From Panaeolus papilionaceus (Eukaryota > Basidiomycota > Agaricomycetes > Agaricales), in assembly GCA_015501605.1 (NCBI GenBank), contig JADNRZ010000012.1, forward strand, positions 682,001 to 746,000: a stretch of DNA of 64,000 nt, read 5' to 3'. This document shows positions 23,574 to 38,565 of the stretch, piece by piece; within the stretch, counting starts at the first letter, position 1; each line of letters opens with the position of its first letter. Below the pieces are notes generated by a model. That model saw only the letters and a list, made by a program, of their open reading frames with translations. It did not search any database and was not told the DNA's origin. The position numbers and the translations under genes were made by a program.

Positions 23574-25662
23574 CTAAACGGAAGAGGTTTGGGTCTCCAC
23601 CTTCTTTACTGCTCCAGAATCTACGGCCTCTGTCCTCGTCAAAGCCGAATCGATGCTATCCCTATCTGTCAAATGTCTGCCAGCCTCGCTCGATGCAGCA
23701 GTCGACTTTGAGCCTGTCATAAAAATGACAGAAAGGATCATCATAAGCCCTGAGAAGCACACCAAAAACCAGAGTCCAGCCGCTCTCCCGTCGAAGACTG
23801 TCGGCCCGCCCCTGTTGGCTTCGACACCCGTCTGTATTGAGCTGATGATCGCGATACCAGCAGCTCCTCCGGTCTGGAGCATAGCCATGAACATGGCGGA
23901 CACGATCCCGGACACCTCGGGTGGCGTACTAGCGAGCAGTCCAATACTGGGGAGAAGACAGGAAGAGAGTGTCAGCCATAGTGAATCTTTAGGGAGAGGG
24001 GTTGGGAAATGTCTGCACTCACTTAGCAGTTGCATAAACCATTGCGACACCACATGTGGCTAGAAGAAACCCGGGGAAGCTAAATCTCCAGTAAAGGTGC
24101 TCCGAATTTCCAAATGGCAACAGGATAGTCCCAGTCACTAGCAGCACGAAGCCTAATATGTTGACATTCTTCAAAGGAAATTTTGCTTGGAGGTAAGTCG
24201 CAATCATCAAACCGACCGGTGACGCTAGAGCAATAGGCAAGCTATGCCCAGTCCACAGTCAGTTCATACGAAATAAATAATAAGAGTTTACATACAAATG
24301 GATACCGCATTTAATTGCAGACCAATGATAGACCGTTTCCCAAAGCCAGGAGTAGAGGGGGAAGATGGAACCGAGCCACATGAAAGGGACAAGAGAAACG
24401 GCCGTTAGAATCTTCACATTCCCATACCTCCAAATCTTCGGTGGCCTACAAGAACAGTCTATGGTCAGCAATGTAACCCGCCAATATTTTTCTGTATGGA
24501 CCTACAGTGCTGCATAAGATTCAGGGAGGTGGGCTTCCCATGCGAAGAATGCAAGCACAGCGAGTAAAGAAATAACCAATGGCGCAAGAGTTTGAGCGGA
24601 TGTCCAACCTTCGAGTGAGCTTGAAGTCAACGAAAATATAAAAAGGATTAGACACGCTGCATTGCTATGTTAGAACAGTGTCCAGTGCTTGAGTTTGATG
24701 GGCGACCCACCGGCAAATATGATGGCACCCACGATATCGAGGCGTTTAAATTTAGACGCCGCAGGCTCGTGTGTTAAGACAGGGCGGCGGTCGGGAATAA
24801 GCAAAGCTGTGCCAATACAGACAGCAAAAGCTACGATCGCACTAAAGTAAAACACCCATGGCCAAGATACGAATGAAACAAACAAGGCTCCGATGATCAA
24901 CCCAAGGACTACCATTCATGAGGCGTAAGCGTGAATGGTAACGGCTAAGCAACACCATGCGTTTTACGCACCATTGCCAAGGGCGCCCATCGCTCCGAAA
25001 AGTGCGATGGCTCGAGCCTGCTCTTTGGGATCGCGATACAGATGTACAATGATATGTTGAGCAGATGGAATAGTTAGTGCACCTCCTGATAAACAGAGTG
25101 TTAAGCTCAATGCCAAATAGTTCGAGAGATGGATCGAGGAGGACACACCGATCCCCATAATTGCCCGAAAGACTATGAGAGGGATTCCTGAACGGATGAA
25201 CCCAGAAACAAGACTGAAGACGGCCACGATCAGTGATCCTAGAGTGAACACCCATTCTGTATATAGTGTAAGCAAAAAAATGAGGTAGTGTTGAAAGAAC
25301 AAAACGTTTCACTCACTTGGGTTGTATAGATCGGTAACACGGCCGCTCTTTCAGGGGAAAACATCGTAAGTAAATGAGCCCTCTCGATAATCGTAGCGAG
25401 AACTTACTATTAATAAAAGTGCAGCAAATGTCAGCTGGTACCCAGCTAACAACCATGCACTCTGTGAGAAGGACAATCCTACGCGTCCTGAAATAGCTGG
25501 GAGGGCAGGTAAAAGTGAAGAATTATTGAATGTATCCAAGAAAAAGGCGAGACAGAGAATTGGAAGAAGCATCAATTTTCTGCTTCTTGGTAGCTTGTCG
25601 AGGAAGGTAAACCCCTCGCCGAAGTCTTCATTCTTCTTCTGAAAGGTCTGTGTCTCGTTCAT
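23574..25662 (-). CDS. Major facilitator transporter 1 (DHA2-like, multidrug/toxin efflux type)
   Basis: Start ATG at 25662, stop at 23574. Exons include 25408-25662, 25317-25347 (31 bp), 25149-25256, 24972-25085, 24711-24908 and further exons to the stop. It has many hydrophobic helices. Landmark segments are LDTFNNSSLLPALPAIS (TM1 end), SQSAWLLAGYQLTFAALLL, SGRVTDLYNPKWVFTLG (the loop 2-3 gate motif), GGALTIPSAQHIIV, LGLIIGALFVSFVSWPWVFYFSAI and a C-terminal AAGLWFLVCF helix before a hydrophilic tail. This fits 14-helix drug:H+ antiporters. It lies tail-to-tail with P450-1. It has the same exon layout and strong similarity to the MFS gene at 35999-38121. Likely plasma-membrane export of the cluster product or self-protection (inference). 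Confidence 0.92.
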
Positions 25663-28600
25663 GTCAGTGATATGAATAAAGTGGGGTGGATTCTGATTGA
25701 ATTATGAATTCTTAGAACCATCGAGCATTTAAAGGAACTGTTGCGCCGTCATAAAGAAATACACTAAGACGTGTCTGAGGAGCCTTACATACAACTCCTT
25801 TGACATAGGAGACAGAAGTATCGATATCCGGTATTAAATGAAGATGGAGGCCGCACGCTGAGGTCCATGCCCGAGGAGACAGCCTCTATAGAAGGTGATC
25901 ATTGACATTTGGAATTTGACGGTTAATAGGGCCCTGCACTATATACATACCTACTGCGAGCTACCCTGATGGCCATTTCCTCGCCCGAGGCTGCTGGGCT
26001 TTCATTGCCGAAATCACCACCTACAATCAACCTTTTCAAAGTAGAAACGGCCTCCAAGGTCCCTACTTAGGGCCCAAAATTTAATAAAGTGGATGCAGCA
26101 TGAATATTACTTGGGACGAGTTAGCGAACGTATATAGGAAATGCGAGGTAACCCCCAATCGGCATAACTGTTCGAACTTCGAACGCTCAGGGATGTCGAT
26201 GACTAATCAAACTGAGCCTCGAGTGTGCCACCTGTTTATCATCCTGCACGCTCACGCAATGCACGAAAGAGCGAGTCCGTCAAATGGCTATCCGTAGATG
26301 CAGATTCCCCACAGCTACCCTTCATTTACCTGAGGCCTATCGAGTGGACTCTTTCCCTCCCTGATGCTCGGTACCTCGTACATACAACTCAGACAGAGTT
26401 TCGAATTTCCTAATCTTTCAAAGACGCGTTGGACTTGTCTCAGTAGTAGTACTGATGACATTCATGCTTACCTTGTGGCACTATCTATCATGACCTTTGA
26501 CACACACTCATTTACGCTTGCCAACAGGCATGGCTTTGATGCAATTGTTAACCTCGACGCAGCACGATCGCAGGGTCAAGGCCGGCTACAACGTATGCCC
26601 ACTAGCTTCAAAACAAATACATGCCTAGAGGCTCAGAAACTCATATATGATGAGGACCGAGGTAAGCGTTATGTGAAACCAAAATCAAGGGTGAGTCCAC
26701 AATGACTGATTTCGATTCCATGGGCAATGCGCATGGGTTGTGGTCTTCTATCACCCCATACTCACAAGATGCAGCAAACGTTTAGCACTTGGGCTACCAA
26801 TTTTGATTATGTTTAACCATATTCTTGAGTTTCTTGGACTTAATTTTTATCTCGAAGGATAGCTTCTTCCTCCTGCACCTTGGGTCCTGCCGCGCTGGTC
26901 CTTCTGAGTCTTCGTCGAGCTATCACCAATCGCCTTGGTTTTGCCTTAGAGAGCGGACCCATTATCGATCCATGGGTTTTTCGTTTAATATTTTCTCCGA
27001 ACACCTCCTCAAACGATCAGCGGAATAACTGTCGAGTATTCCCACTGCGATTCGGGGATGATTTCCTGCCAGCAATCGTTCGCTTTGGATTCGAATTCTT
27101 TTGACCATGACGTACACGAATTTGGGTGACATGGTTTAGCAAACGCTTCGTTCTCCGGAAGCTGAGCCGTGGATAGGCAGCTTCCTCTGTATTTAAGAAC
27201 AGGTTTCAAACTACAACTATTCCATCAGAATCACATCAAAAGGTGAACTTAGAGAGAAATGATATATCGCCATGTATAATGCTTGGAACGCGACGAACGT
27301 ATCAGTCTCGTTCAAACATGCACATCCGGACATCTTTACTGCGATCAGAACCTGCTGATAGCTGCGCTGACACTAAACGTCAAAAATGCCGTCCGTTACG
27401 GACTGACATGACCGAATCACCACATCGACGCATCGCAAGAAGTTTGATTGTGAGTGTCCAGAAGACATGGTGTTCGTATAAGCAAAGCAGTAAGCCGTTC
27501 ACTCGCTTAACTCTTTGATGATGCAGCCTGTTACACCATCGTTTTCAGCGCAGCACTTTGGGCTTCGTGAGGTAGCACCTCCAGTGGAGTGTTTGACATC
27601 TCGTTATTCATGGGACGAGGTAAGTTCTGATGGCTTTCTTGCTGCCGGTAGTGGCAACCATTGAGTCGCTCTCCTAGTGTTCTTTTCACCCTTTGTCAAG
27701 ATCCTGGTTTATAACTAGAGTGGCCCCAACTATCTTACTCCTTATGTCGTTAGGGTCACGATGCTGAATTCCCGTAATTCCCGCGTCTCGTGTGTATCTC
27801 TCCCACATCACATGCGCTATCAATTATCACGTCCATCAAAGCTTAAGCGCTCTTTGTCAGCGGGTTCTGCTTTCTATGCACATCGCTTTGACCTTCACGC
27901 GCTGTCAGGTCTAGTTATTTTTGGTGCGCTTTAAAATCAAATATCCGCCGGTCCCCGTATACATATATAACTACCAATCGCTTTTTACTCTCGTAGAAGG
28001 GATCGGCGAGAAAGGACAGGTTATTTATTATTGGCACAACTCTGAGCTTCTAGGGCACAGAACTTCTGGTGAGCAATTAATCAGTAAGCAAGTCACAAAT
28101 GTAGCATCGTTCGACGATAAGAGCCGATGCAGTGGAGTTTTGATCTTATCCATATCTTATTCCTTCTGGAATTCCAGTCGAACAGTTGAAGCGAGTTGTG
28201 AATTTATTAAACGTCTGATACTAGTAAGCATGACAGGTTGCACACATCCTGAACCATTTTTGAAGCACGCTTAGCTATAAGCTGCATTTTTCGTCCACCT
28301 TCTATGGCACCTTTGCGTCCTCGGGCGGCATCGTGCGCAAGCTTGGGAAAGGATCACAGGCCTCGTGATTACAATCACCAATCAACGGCTCCTCCGTTTC
28401 TCGTACGGATTGGGAACAAGGCCACTTCCATATTCGATGCAATCCCCAGACGGGAGTACCTTAATTTCAAAATTGACCGACAGGCTCGATGCTGCCCTTG
28501 AAAATTATGGTAGATTTCTAATGGTTGTCGGACAATCTGCTCATCCACGCAAGTATGATCAGCTGTTTTGTTGCATTTTGATAAATATAGTTGACAACAC

Positions 28601-29024
28601 AAAGCAAAAATAATGACCAAAGTAAGAGAGCGTGATATGTAGTGCGTAGTCTATCTGCCTCAGACCGTAATATGTACAAGTTGGCGAATGACGCCCAAAA
28701 GTCTGAGGAGATCAATGGATAGATAGAATGATAAAAAATTGTCACCGAAGCGCTCTCTCCTAATGAGGAGCATTGCTAGGTAATCGTCTAAAATTACATC
28801 CACCTCCCCTGGTGGTAAAAAGCAAGAAGGGGTAGTTGGGGAGTATTAAACACTGGCGGTGCCATCCGCGTCGTGTGGTATAAGGTAGGTTGGTAGGGTT
28901 GTGTCATCGAAAGCGGGAACAGTAGGCGATTCCCACTTTGCCCGAGCCCAGAGGTCCCAAGAACCCCGAGGTCGTTACAGTCCGTTTTGGTACAACATGC
29001 TCGTCTCTTCTCGTCATCGCCGAC
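25663..29024. other. Gene-poor stretch inside the cluster
   Basis: About 3.4 kb between MFS-1 and the seven-helix gene. I found no frame with recognisable protein features in either strand. The longest open frames (for example 26364-26705 and 27921-28274) look random. There is no evident transposon terminus, and no transcription factor was seen here. Confidence 0.5.
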
Positions 29025-30312
29025 TTACACCATGCTCTCCTTCTCCCGTAGCTGCATCGACCTCTCGGATCTGTCGTACTCGCACTCGATGGTCTTGGTG
29101 ATTTCGACGCCGCTGTGAACGAATTGGATAGTATCGATATCGCTGCGGTTGGGAGTCTGGACGTTCTTGCGGAGGGAGAGGGGGATGACGGATGCACTCC
29201 TATCGGCGGGGTTCGTCGAGTTCATTCGGCTGGTCGAGATGGAGGTCTCGCGGAAGACACCGAACTTGGTGTTCCTGAACACACGGCAGGCCATGATGTT
29301 CATGAGCGCGATGTTGGGGACAGTGAACATGGTTCGGTAGGTGATGGGGACGGCTTCGATGTAGAGCATGATCACAGTCATCAAGTTGGTGGTGACAGTG
29401 GTCCTGGAAGAATGTTTTAGAAATTTTGTTGAGAACATATCGAAAGTGCGACTTACAAGTAGTATGCCTGTCCATCCTGGAACAGGGTCTTCGAGAAGGC
29501 CGGAAGGTATTCGCCAAACATCAAGGTCTTGACTCCAGATCGAATGTCGTAGTCGACATGGGTGTTAGTCATGAGCCTCCATGAAATGGCCAAGAAAACG
29601 AAAGTGTCGTTAATGAGTGGGATGATTGCAGCAGCCGAGACGTAATCCTTGAGGGAGAAGTTTAGGCAGTATTTGGTGGGGCCAATGTTAACACCAGTAA
29701 CTCCCTGAGTAACGGTGAGGCATCCAGCGAGGACAGCCAGCCACATGAAAGCGAAGAACGCGACGACGAGCTGGTTTCGATCGAAAACGGCCTTGACTCG
29801 GAAGAAGAAAAGAAGGGCAGTAGCTGGAATGGCAACCGGGTAGAGGGCACAGACAATCTTTTCGAATCGAGCGCAGTCGAATGTAATGGCAGCGGCTAAA
29901 GAAAGAGATAAGTATATCTTACTCGGGGTATCGAACGACGAACTCACTCTCGAATATTGTGCTGGCCAAGACATACCCTAGAGAACCGAATCTTCAGGAA
30001 GATACCAGTCAGCACCAAACGCAACGAACTAGTGCTATTATTGCTCACCGAGATATGAAATACGCTATAGTCGGTAGACCAATACGATGCTTCGTTAGAA
30101 GCTTGTAATCTCCGGTAACGTTGTTCAAAATGTCCCAGATCAAGACCTGAATTTATTTCCCAATAAGAATGCATTGCTGCATCGAATTGCAACTCGACAC
30201 TTACCCCGGAGGATCCAACCAGAATGTAGCTTGCAATGGTAACTTGGAACGCCAGGTCGGCTGGCAAGAATGCCATGGGCGTCTGAGGGTTGATAATCTG
30301 ATCAAGAACCAT
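29025..30312 (-). CDS. Seven-helix membrane protein of unknown function (basidiomycete family)
   Basis: Start ATG at 30312. Spliced exons give SYILVGSSG, LIWDILNNVTGDYKLL, TKHRIGLPTIAYFISR, FGSLGYVLASTIFE, then AAITFDCARFEKIVCALYPVAIPATALLFFFRVKAVF, a run of further helices, and a C-terminal cytosolic tail of about 90 residues rich in Ser, Thr and charged residues. The DILNN...YKLLTKHRIGLPTIAYFISR signature followed by about seven hydrophobic helices is a widespread, unnamed basidiomycete membrane protein family, GPCR-like in topology. The stop at 29025 assumes the last exon is read through; a GTGTAAGT there could be a donor to a short further exon. Function unknown. Its place between MFS-1 and the halogenase makes cluster membership possible, not shown. 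Confidence 0.8.
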
Positions 30313-32653
30313 GTCTACAATGTGGGGTGACTGAGGATGAGATTGAACGGGGAGAGGAGGACGAGAATCTGGAGCTGTCAGAATCTTATTCCTGGGTCTT
30401 ATAAGCAGGATTCAGATGGTAGGGTGTCTATAAAGAATAATCTTAACGGGGTATGTGACGGATTGGGAATCATATTGGATGCCGTCAACATCGCCTAGAA
30501 AGTGTGTGTACTTATTCTCAATCCGGACAACAACCCACCTCCCAATTCGTTCTCGATTGGCAACCCTACCATATCCAATCAGTTCTTTTGCAAAGATATC
30601 ATCTTTAGTATAACTGATATCGATATTTTATGCGACCCCGCATCGTGTAGAGCGCTTCACAGTTATAATAAGCATGCAATAATTAAATATTTTATTAGCT
30701 ACGATCAAAACAGAGATAGTCAGGTCTGTGTGTGATCAGCAAAAGGCTGCACGATTTGGAAGACCAGGGGCAGATATGCGTGGCAGCTTTAGGTGCTGAC
30801 GGGAGACAAGTGAATATGTGAGAGGTCAGAATCCATTTGATGGGGAGAATTGAGGGTACGATTCCGACAAGTGGAATTCCATGTCACTCCGGCATCATTC
30901 AAGCAAGCGACGGAGAAGAACCCACAGCAAAGCCATCTAACCTGTTTAACCTGAGCCTTTGAGCGCTGACAAGGTAGCACCGGCCAAGGAGATGTCATTG
31001 TTTTATCATCATAAGTCTCCACTGATAGTGATTGATCAGTAAGTACATTAGCACCATGATCCCTTTGAAAAGAACATCGCAAATGTTCCCTTTGAGCAGT
31101 ACCAACCGCGGAATTTGATATCAGATGGAAAAAATGGTGAAAACATAACAAAATTTTAGGGCAAGGGCGGGTTTCATCAAATGCCAAAGCCGCAAAATCA
31201 GCACTCAACTGCTCCCAAACGAAGGACGGTGTTTCCATCTTTACAGTCTGTTCTTCCAGAAGATAGCGACCCCACTGTTCAAACTTGGTCAATCCTTTAT
31301 TTTTCACATTGGCATATTTGACCGGATACCCTACATATTTAATTCAACGGGATTTAAGAAGACCTGGTATCAATGTCAACGTCTGCGACGAGCCCAGGAG
31401 AAAAGTAGAAATCACAAACGAGTGGCCTAATTTGGAAAAAGTTATCAGAGCGGCAAGTCACGGCATCCTTGGTTGACCCTCAGTCAGCTGCCTGTCAGGG
31501 TCATTTCCCGTCGACTTTGCCGCTCCACGACATTATCAATAACATAAATGTTGCATAACAGGTCGACAGCCATTCAATTTAGATAAGATACTTGCATGTA
31601 TGGTCGGCCACTTCTAACCCCCAATCCTTCCACCATTCGTCACTATTTCGCTCTCTGAATTTCACTTGGTTGCTTCCTGCCTCAACTCTGTGCCCATTGT
31701 ACCCGCCTACCAACGAAACTCGGGAGCATCGAATGTCTCAGAATTTCTATTCAACATCACAACTGGGAAGCTTCAGACAGGTCTGAGAAGTTTGGAATCA
31801 AAAGTGTGCAGATAACCTGTGTTCGCCAATGGTAACTGTAACCCTGCTGTAACCCAGAAATATCCCGGGCTGGATAGGTGCTCACGCGGACCACAACTTC
31901 GCAGATATCAGAGCAGCAAGTGATTGAAACAACTCCTTCAAGTGCTAGATCCTGGGACGGGTTACCACGGATCCAGGCCCCAGTTCTCAGAAGCTGTCCA
32001 TGATTTATCCGTGAACATGTTTCATTCGCGCGGGAGGCGCGTGAAAGAGAAGTACTCGTAGAAGCGGCCTCACACCACTGCCAATCCTTGCTCCCCCCTT
32101 CCCCCCCCCCCTCCTCAGATTTAGATTTCGAAGCAGTTCTCTGGGCGCCTGAATCTATTTTCTGCATCTTGTTCGCTTTGCTATGATCGTCTGTGCGTGC
32201 TTCGACTGTCAGAGGTGTAGACGCGCTTCCTACTTCCTGAGACCACAACTATATTGCCACTCGGGACTGGTCGATCGACAGGGACTTTTAGGAGGGATGT
32301 AAAAATAGCGAAGCCACTGAGATCACCACGCACTCCACTCCGTGTCCGAATCCAATGGCGATGATGCGCATGAAGTGATAAAATTTCATTTTGTGGGACG
32401 AAACATGAGGTGGCTGAGCCTATGCGCCGCCCCTACATTAACTATCGAAATTCGAAGATACATTATTACACAGGAGCATTCAAAAAAATCAAAGAAGCTC
32501 CACTATAAACTAATTATTTACATTGAAAATTTTCACTGATGTTAGCAATCCTGAGAGGGAACGATGGAAGAAAGATAAAATGACCACGTCGAGATGGGAG
32601 ATGATGGGAAAAATGGGAGATGGTGCGGCGGTAGGTTGCCGAAAGCCAATCGC
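30313..32653. other. Gene-poor stretch between the membrane protein and the halogenase
   Basis: About 2.3 kb. The frame at 30789-31307 (minus, 172 codons) and that at 31757-32248 (minus, 163 codons) show no motif, signal peptide or family likeness. A C-tract lies near 32096-32112. I annotate nothing here. Confidence 0.45.
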
Positions 32654-34741
<2,088 letters not shown>

Positions 34742-35998
34742 TTCGATCTCGACAATGAAAAAGAAGAGGGAGCTCTTGGGGTTTCACTGGTAAAAAGTCT
34801 GGCTTCATATAGTGCGGAAGGCAATGAGAAATTCCGCTTGACCGGGCCATTCTCCAAGGTCTTTCCTGTTTGCGCAAACACAAAGAAGACTGTATGGTAT
34901 CATAAATTGTTGGACCCGTCCAGCTTCATTTCCGCTTGTAGTAACAACACGAAACTTGGACGGGAAGGCTGTCACACCTGGAACAGAAATTGAGTTGAGA
35001 TGGTCCAATAGACACTCCATGTGAGCTTTGCGATCCATAATCGAGTCAAAGAGCCCAAAATGTGCCCGGAAACCGGGAGTTGTCAATTTCTTATTGTTGT
35101 TGCATTTCCTTGTTGAGCTCGTCGCGTTTCCGACCCTTATTTTATGAGCCGACGATGACCAAATCATCAGGCTGGTTTAATTCCAAGACCGAGCTGAATC
35201 TGGCCGGCGTTAAAGATCGAAATTCGATGATAATTGCCCTAAAATTGAATATCCATTCTGGCAGTGAGACCAGGTCATTTAAGAATAAAGTAAAGGTAAA
35301 TGAGCACCTCATAAAACGACAATCAACCTATTGACAATCTTTATTCTCATGTGGATACGAAACTGACATTAAATGTATAGGCGGCAGAAGATGGTTGACG
35401 TTGAACAAGGGAGACGGTGTGGCTCAATTGTTCGGTTTGAATTGTGGTTCATGTCAGTGAGACAACAGGTGTCACGGGTGCTTCCGGGGTCCCTCCTATT
35501 ATTTTTCTTTATTGGAGTTGCCAAATTGAGTAATCACACATATTGACCTCGATAGATCCAGTCCACCTCCATGTGTTAAACGCCCTGATCAAGAGTCTAC
35601 CAAGCCGTGCCATGAAATCACCGATGCAAGAGACAGCCATACTCGAAACTAAGCTCTCGACATCACCAAGCGATCTTATTACTTGTTGATGCTCTAGTCG
35701 CCGTGTCACAGCTAAGTGGGTAGCTTTCAAATCTCAACAGATCCTGATGAGTTGTTGCATTTCAACTCTGAAGAACTTGTTGCATTCATATTTTTCTCAT
35801 GGGATGAAACTTCTCCATCTGCCTTCGTGTGCGGCCTCAATACTCGATAATCTGAGGGTGTTTAGATTTGTTGTCACTGTGAGAGAACGCAAGTAAACTT
35901 TGAGCCCCATCACATTAAAGGACATCGTTCGTAGCTGGAATAAGAGTCGAGCTTTCGAAGGACACATCCCCCTCCACTCGCAAAACGAGCTTCTCGCC
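34742..35998. promoter_or_regulatory. Divergent intergenic region between halogenase and MFS-2
   Basis: 1257 bp between two start codons facing away from each other, so it must carry both promoters. An open frame at 34805-35167 (minus) overlaps the halogenase 5' region and looks non-coding. No defined operator could be named. Confidence 0.5.
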
Positions 35999-38121
35999 AT
36001 GTCGAGCTCATCAGACATCAAGAGTGAGAAGCATGTCTCTGACACTGTTGCTCAGACAAGCGGCTTTGCATTTCTGAAAGACTTGTCCAATAGTCGAAAA
36101 GCAGTCATCCTAGGCATCCTGTGCTTTGCTCTATTCTTAGACACATTCAACAATAACTCACTTTTTGCCGCTATCCCCCAAATCTCAGCCGAGCTCAGTA
36201 TTTCAGTCAGTCAGAGCGCCTGGCTTTTGGCAGCCTACCAGTTGACCTTTGCCGCTCTGCTCTTGATTGTAGGTTCTTCAATTTAGAAATTAATAGCATC
36301 ACACGCTCACCATATTCGATCACATTTTAAAAAATTAGAGTGGTCGAGTTACCGATCTCTATAACCCCAGTTTGTTTAGAGTTCGCACTTCAATAACAGA
36401 TATGGTTCGCTAAACTATAACCTTAGAATGGGTCTTTACACTGGGTGCTCTCATAATGTGCATTTTCAATATCGCAGCTGGGTTTATCCGCGCCGAAATT
36501 CCGCTGATTATTTTTCGCGCTATTATGGGTGCAGGTTGGTGCATTTGTTCTGTTTTAGTGAATAAACATTAAATGAGACTCGGGAATTTTTAGGAGGAGC
36601 GCTCACCATTCCTTCGGCTCAGCACCTTATTGTCCACATGTACCCTATTCCCGCAGAACAAGCCAGGGCCATCGCTCTGTTCGGCGCAATGGGAGCAGTG
36701 GGGAGTGGTAAGTCAAGTTGACCCAGCGCTTGTGCTGGTACGTTAAAAAAGGACCCTTAAATTGTATTGACGTGCTTTTGATCGTATTCTAGTGTTCGGG
36801 TTGATTATCGGTGCCCTATTTGCTTCATTCGTCTCATGGCCATGGGTCTTTTACTTCAGCGCGATTGTTTCTGTGGCCATAGCCGGTGGAATTGCGGTCC
36901 TAGTTCCCAATCGTCGAGGTGGGCACTCCACAGAATCAGCCCTGTCGAAATTCAAGCGGCTCGATGTGCTCGGCGTCGGCCTTTTTGCTGGTCAGTGTCA
37001 CATTTCATTTCCAGAACCTTAATGGAAGCCAAAAATGCTAAATTCATTGTCTTCTTTCTTGACCAGTGTCTCTCATTTTGTTCATCTTTGCATTAACGTC
37101 GGGCTCAATTGCGGGATGGGGAACAGCACGAGTTATTGCTCCGCTCGTCATTTCCGTTATTGTAATGATCGCTTTCTTTGGGTGGGAGGCGTACACTCCG
37201 GAATCCCGAGCTGCTTTGTGAGTCGACGTCGGATCGTAATTCGGGATGCAAAGAACAAAGGGAAATGTTCCCTGACTGACGTCACTTCAGACCACCTAAA
37301 ATCTGGCGATGCGACAACGTTATGATCCTGACGGTAATATCTCTCGTGCCCTTTATGTGGTGGGGTTCAATATTCCCTATGTATGCGTGGCTTTTCGAGA
37401 CGGTATTTGGATGGTCGGCGATCAGCACAGGAGTTCATTTGTGAGTTCAGAATTCAATATTCAGGTTCAATAGCAGTGCGTTAATTAAGATCCGACATAC
37501 TTGCAGTTTGCCCATTGCGATTGGAATAATACCTGCAGTCGGCATCGCAACAGTTCTTCAGTCTAAGCTCCCTTCGAAAGACATCATATCTTTCGGGTTT
37601 ATCCTTCTTCTCGCCGGAACAATCCTCCTTCACTGGGGTGACACCAAAGATAAATATTGGAGAATTATCTTCCCTGGATTTGTCTTGGGCACGGCCGGAG
37701 CAGCATTTATCTATGCCACAACGAAGTTTGTATTATCTTATTTCTATCTTCAAAGCCCTAAACCTGACATCGAACTTATTATAGCATAGCGCTTCTGGCA
37801 AACACGCCCTCCGGGGTCTCCGGAATAGTGTCCGCCTTATTCGTATCTGTGCTACAGACTGGAGCAGCAGCTGGAATCGCTATTGTCACATCGATACAGA
37901 CTAGTGTGGAGAAACACACCGTGGCTGGCCCCATGGGATTCGAAGGTCGAGCTGCTGGTTTGTGGTTTCTCGTCGCGTTTGATGGGGTTATGGGTCTCCT
38001 CCTCCTCGTCTTCATGATTCGACGGAAGCCAACACCCCCTCCTGCAGTTACGGATGAGGAGTCGGAATCAAGCTCAATTGAGCGAAACTCTCAAAAAGAG
38101 TCTAAAACTGAAAAGTCTTGA
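35999..38121 (+). CDS. Major facilitator transporter 2 (DHA2-like), paralogue of MFS-1
   Basis: Nine exons (35999-36268, 36339-36369, 36427-36534, 36594-36707, 36793-36990, 37067-37217, 37291-37440, 37507-37725, 37785-38121) sum to 1578 bases, 525 residues. Same landmarks as MFS-1: LDTFNNNSLFAAIPQIS, SQSAWLLAAYQLTFAALLL, SGRVTDLYNPKWVFTLG, GGALTIPSAQHLIV, GLIIGALFASFVSWPWVFYF, NIALLANTPSGVSGIVSALF. The tail is hydrophilic and Ser/Glu/Lys-rich. Exons 2-5 match MFS-1 exactly in length (31, 108, 114, 198). It lies tail-to-tail with P450-2, mirroring the P450-1/MFS-1 pair. Probable efflux pump for the cluster product. Confidence 0.93.
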
Positions 38122-38565
38122 TGTCCATCTTCACACATACCATGATCCTAGTACTACATACCTTACAGCCTATGATACTCCCATACTTACTCGATACACG
38201 AAGTTATACCTAGTCTCACAAATTGAATCTTACATACTTATAGACACATCAGTGATTCCGAAAGCGAGATGATTTCATTAGCAAAGCGTTGAGTGCTTAC
38301 TCGGAAATACAACAAAAAAAGCGAGAAATTAAAAGAGTGTATGCTAGGCGTATAAAGCAGGTATCATGGATAAATAAGCGTATTAATAATGCATGAAGAC
38401 GTGAGTGAGCCCTTTGCATCCTAAGTGCATTAATGAGGGCTAATGATGGTGCTGAGAACGAGTGAGATTAAAACGGGGCAATACCATTACTCCACCGATA
38501 AGGCCCGTGTCATGAGAAAGGGAAGGGAGAATAGTCTATGACAGTTAATGAAAATTTTTGGTGCC
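38122..38565. other. Convergent 3' intergenic region between MFS-2 and P450-2
   Basis: 444 bp of AT-rich DNA between two facing stop codons; no gene seen. Presumably both polyadenylation regions. Confidence 0.55.

Noticed and set aside
30789..31307. 172-codon open frame, minus strand, between the seven-helix gene and the halogenase
   Set aside because: No motif, signal or membrane segment and no recognised relatives; kept only as unassigned.
32096..32112. C-tract as a regulatory G-quadruplex
   Set aside because: A simple homopolymer run in gene-free DNA; no other evidence.
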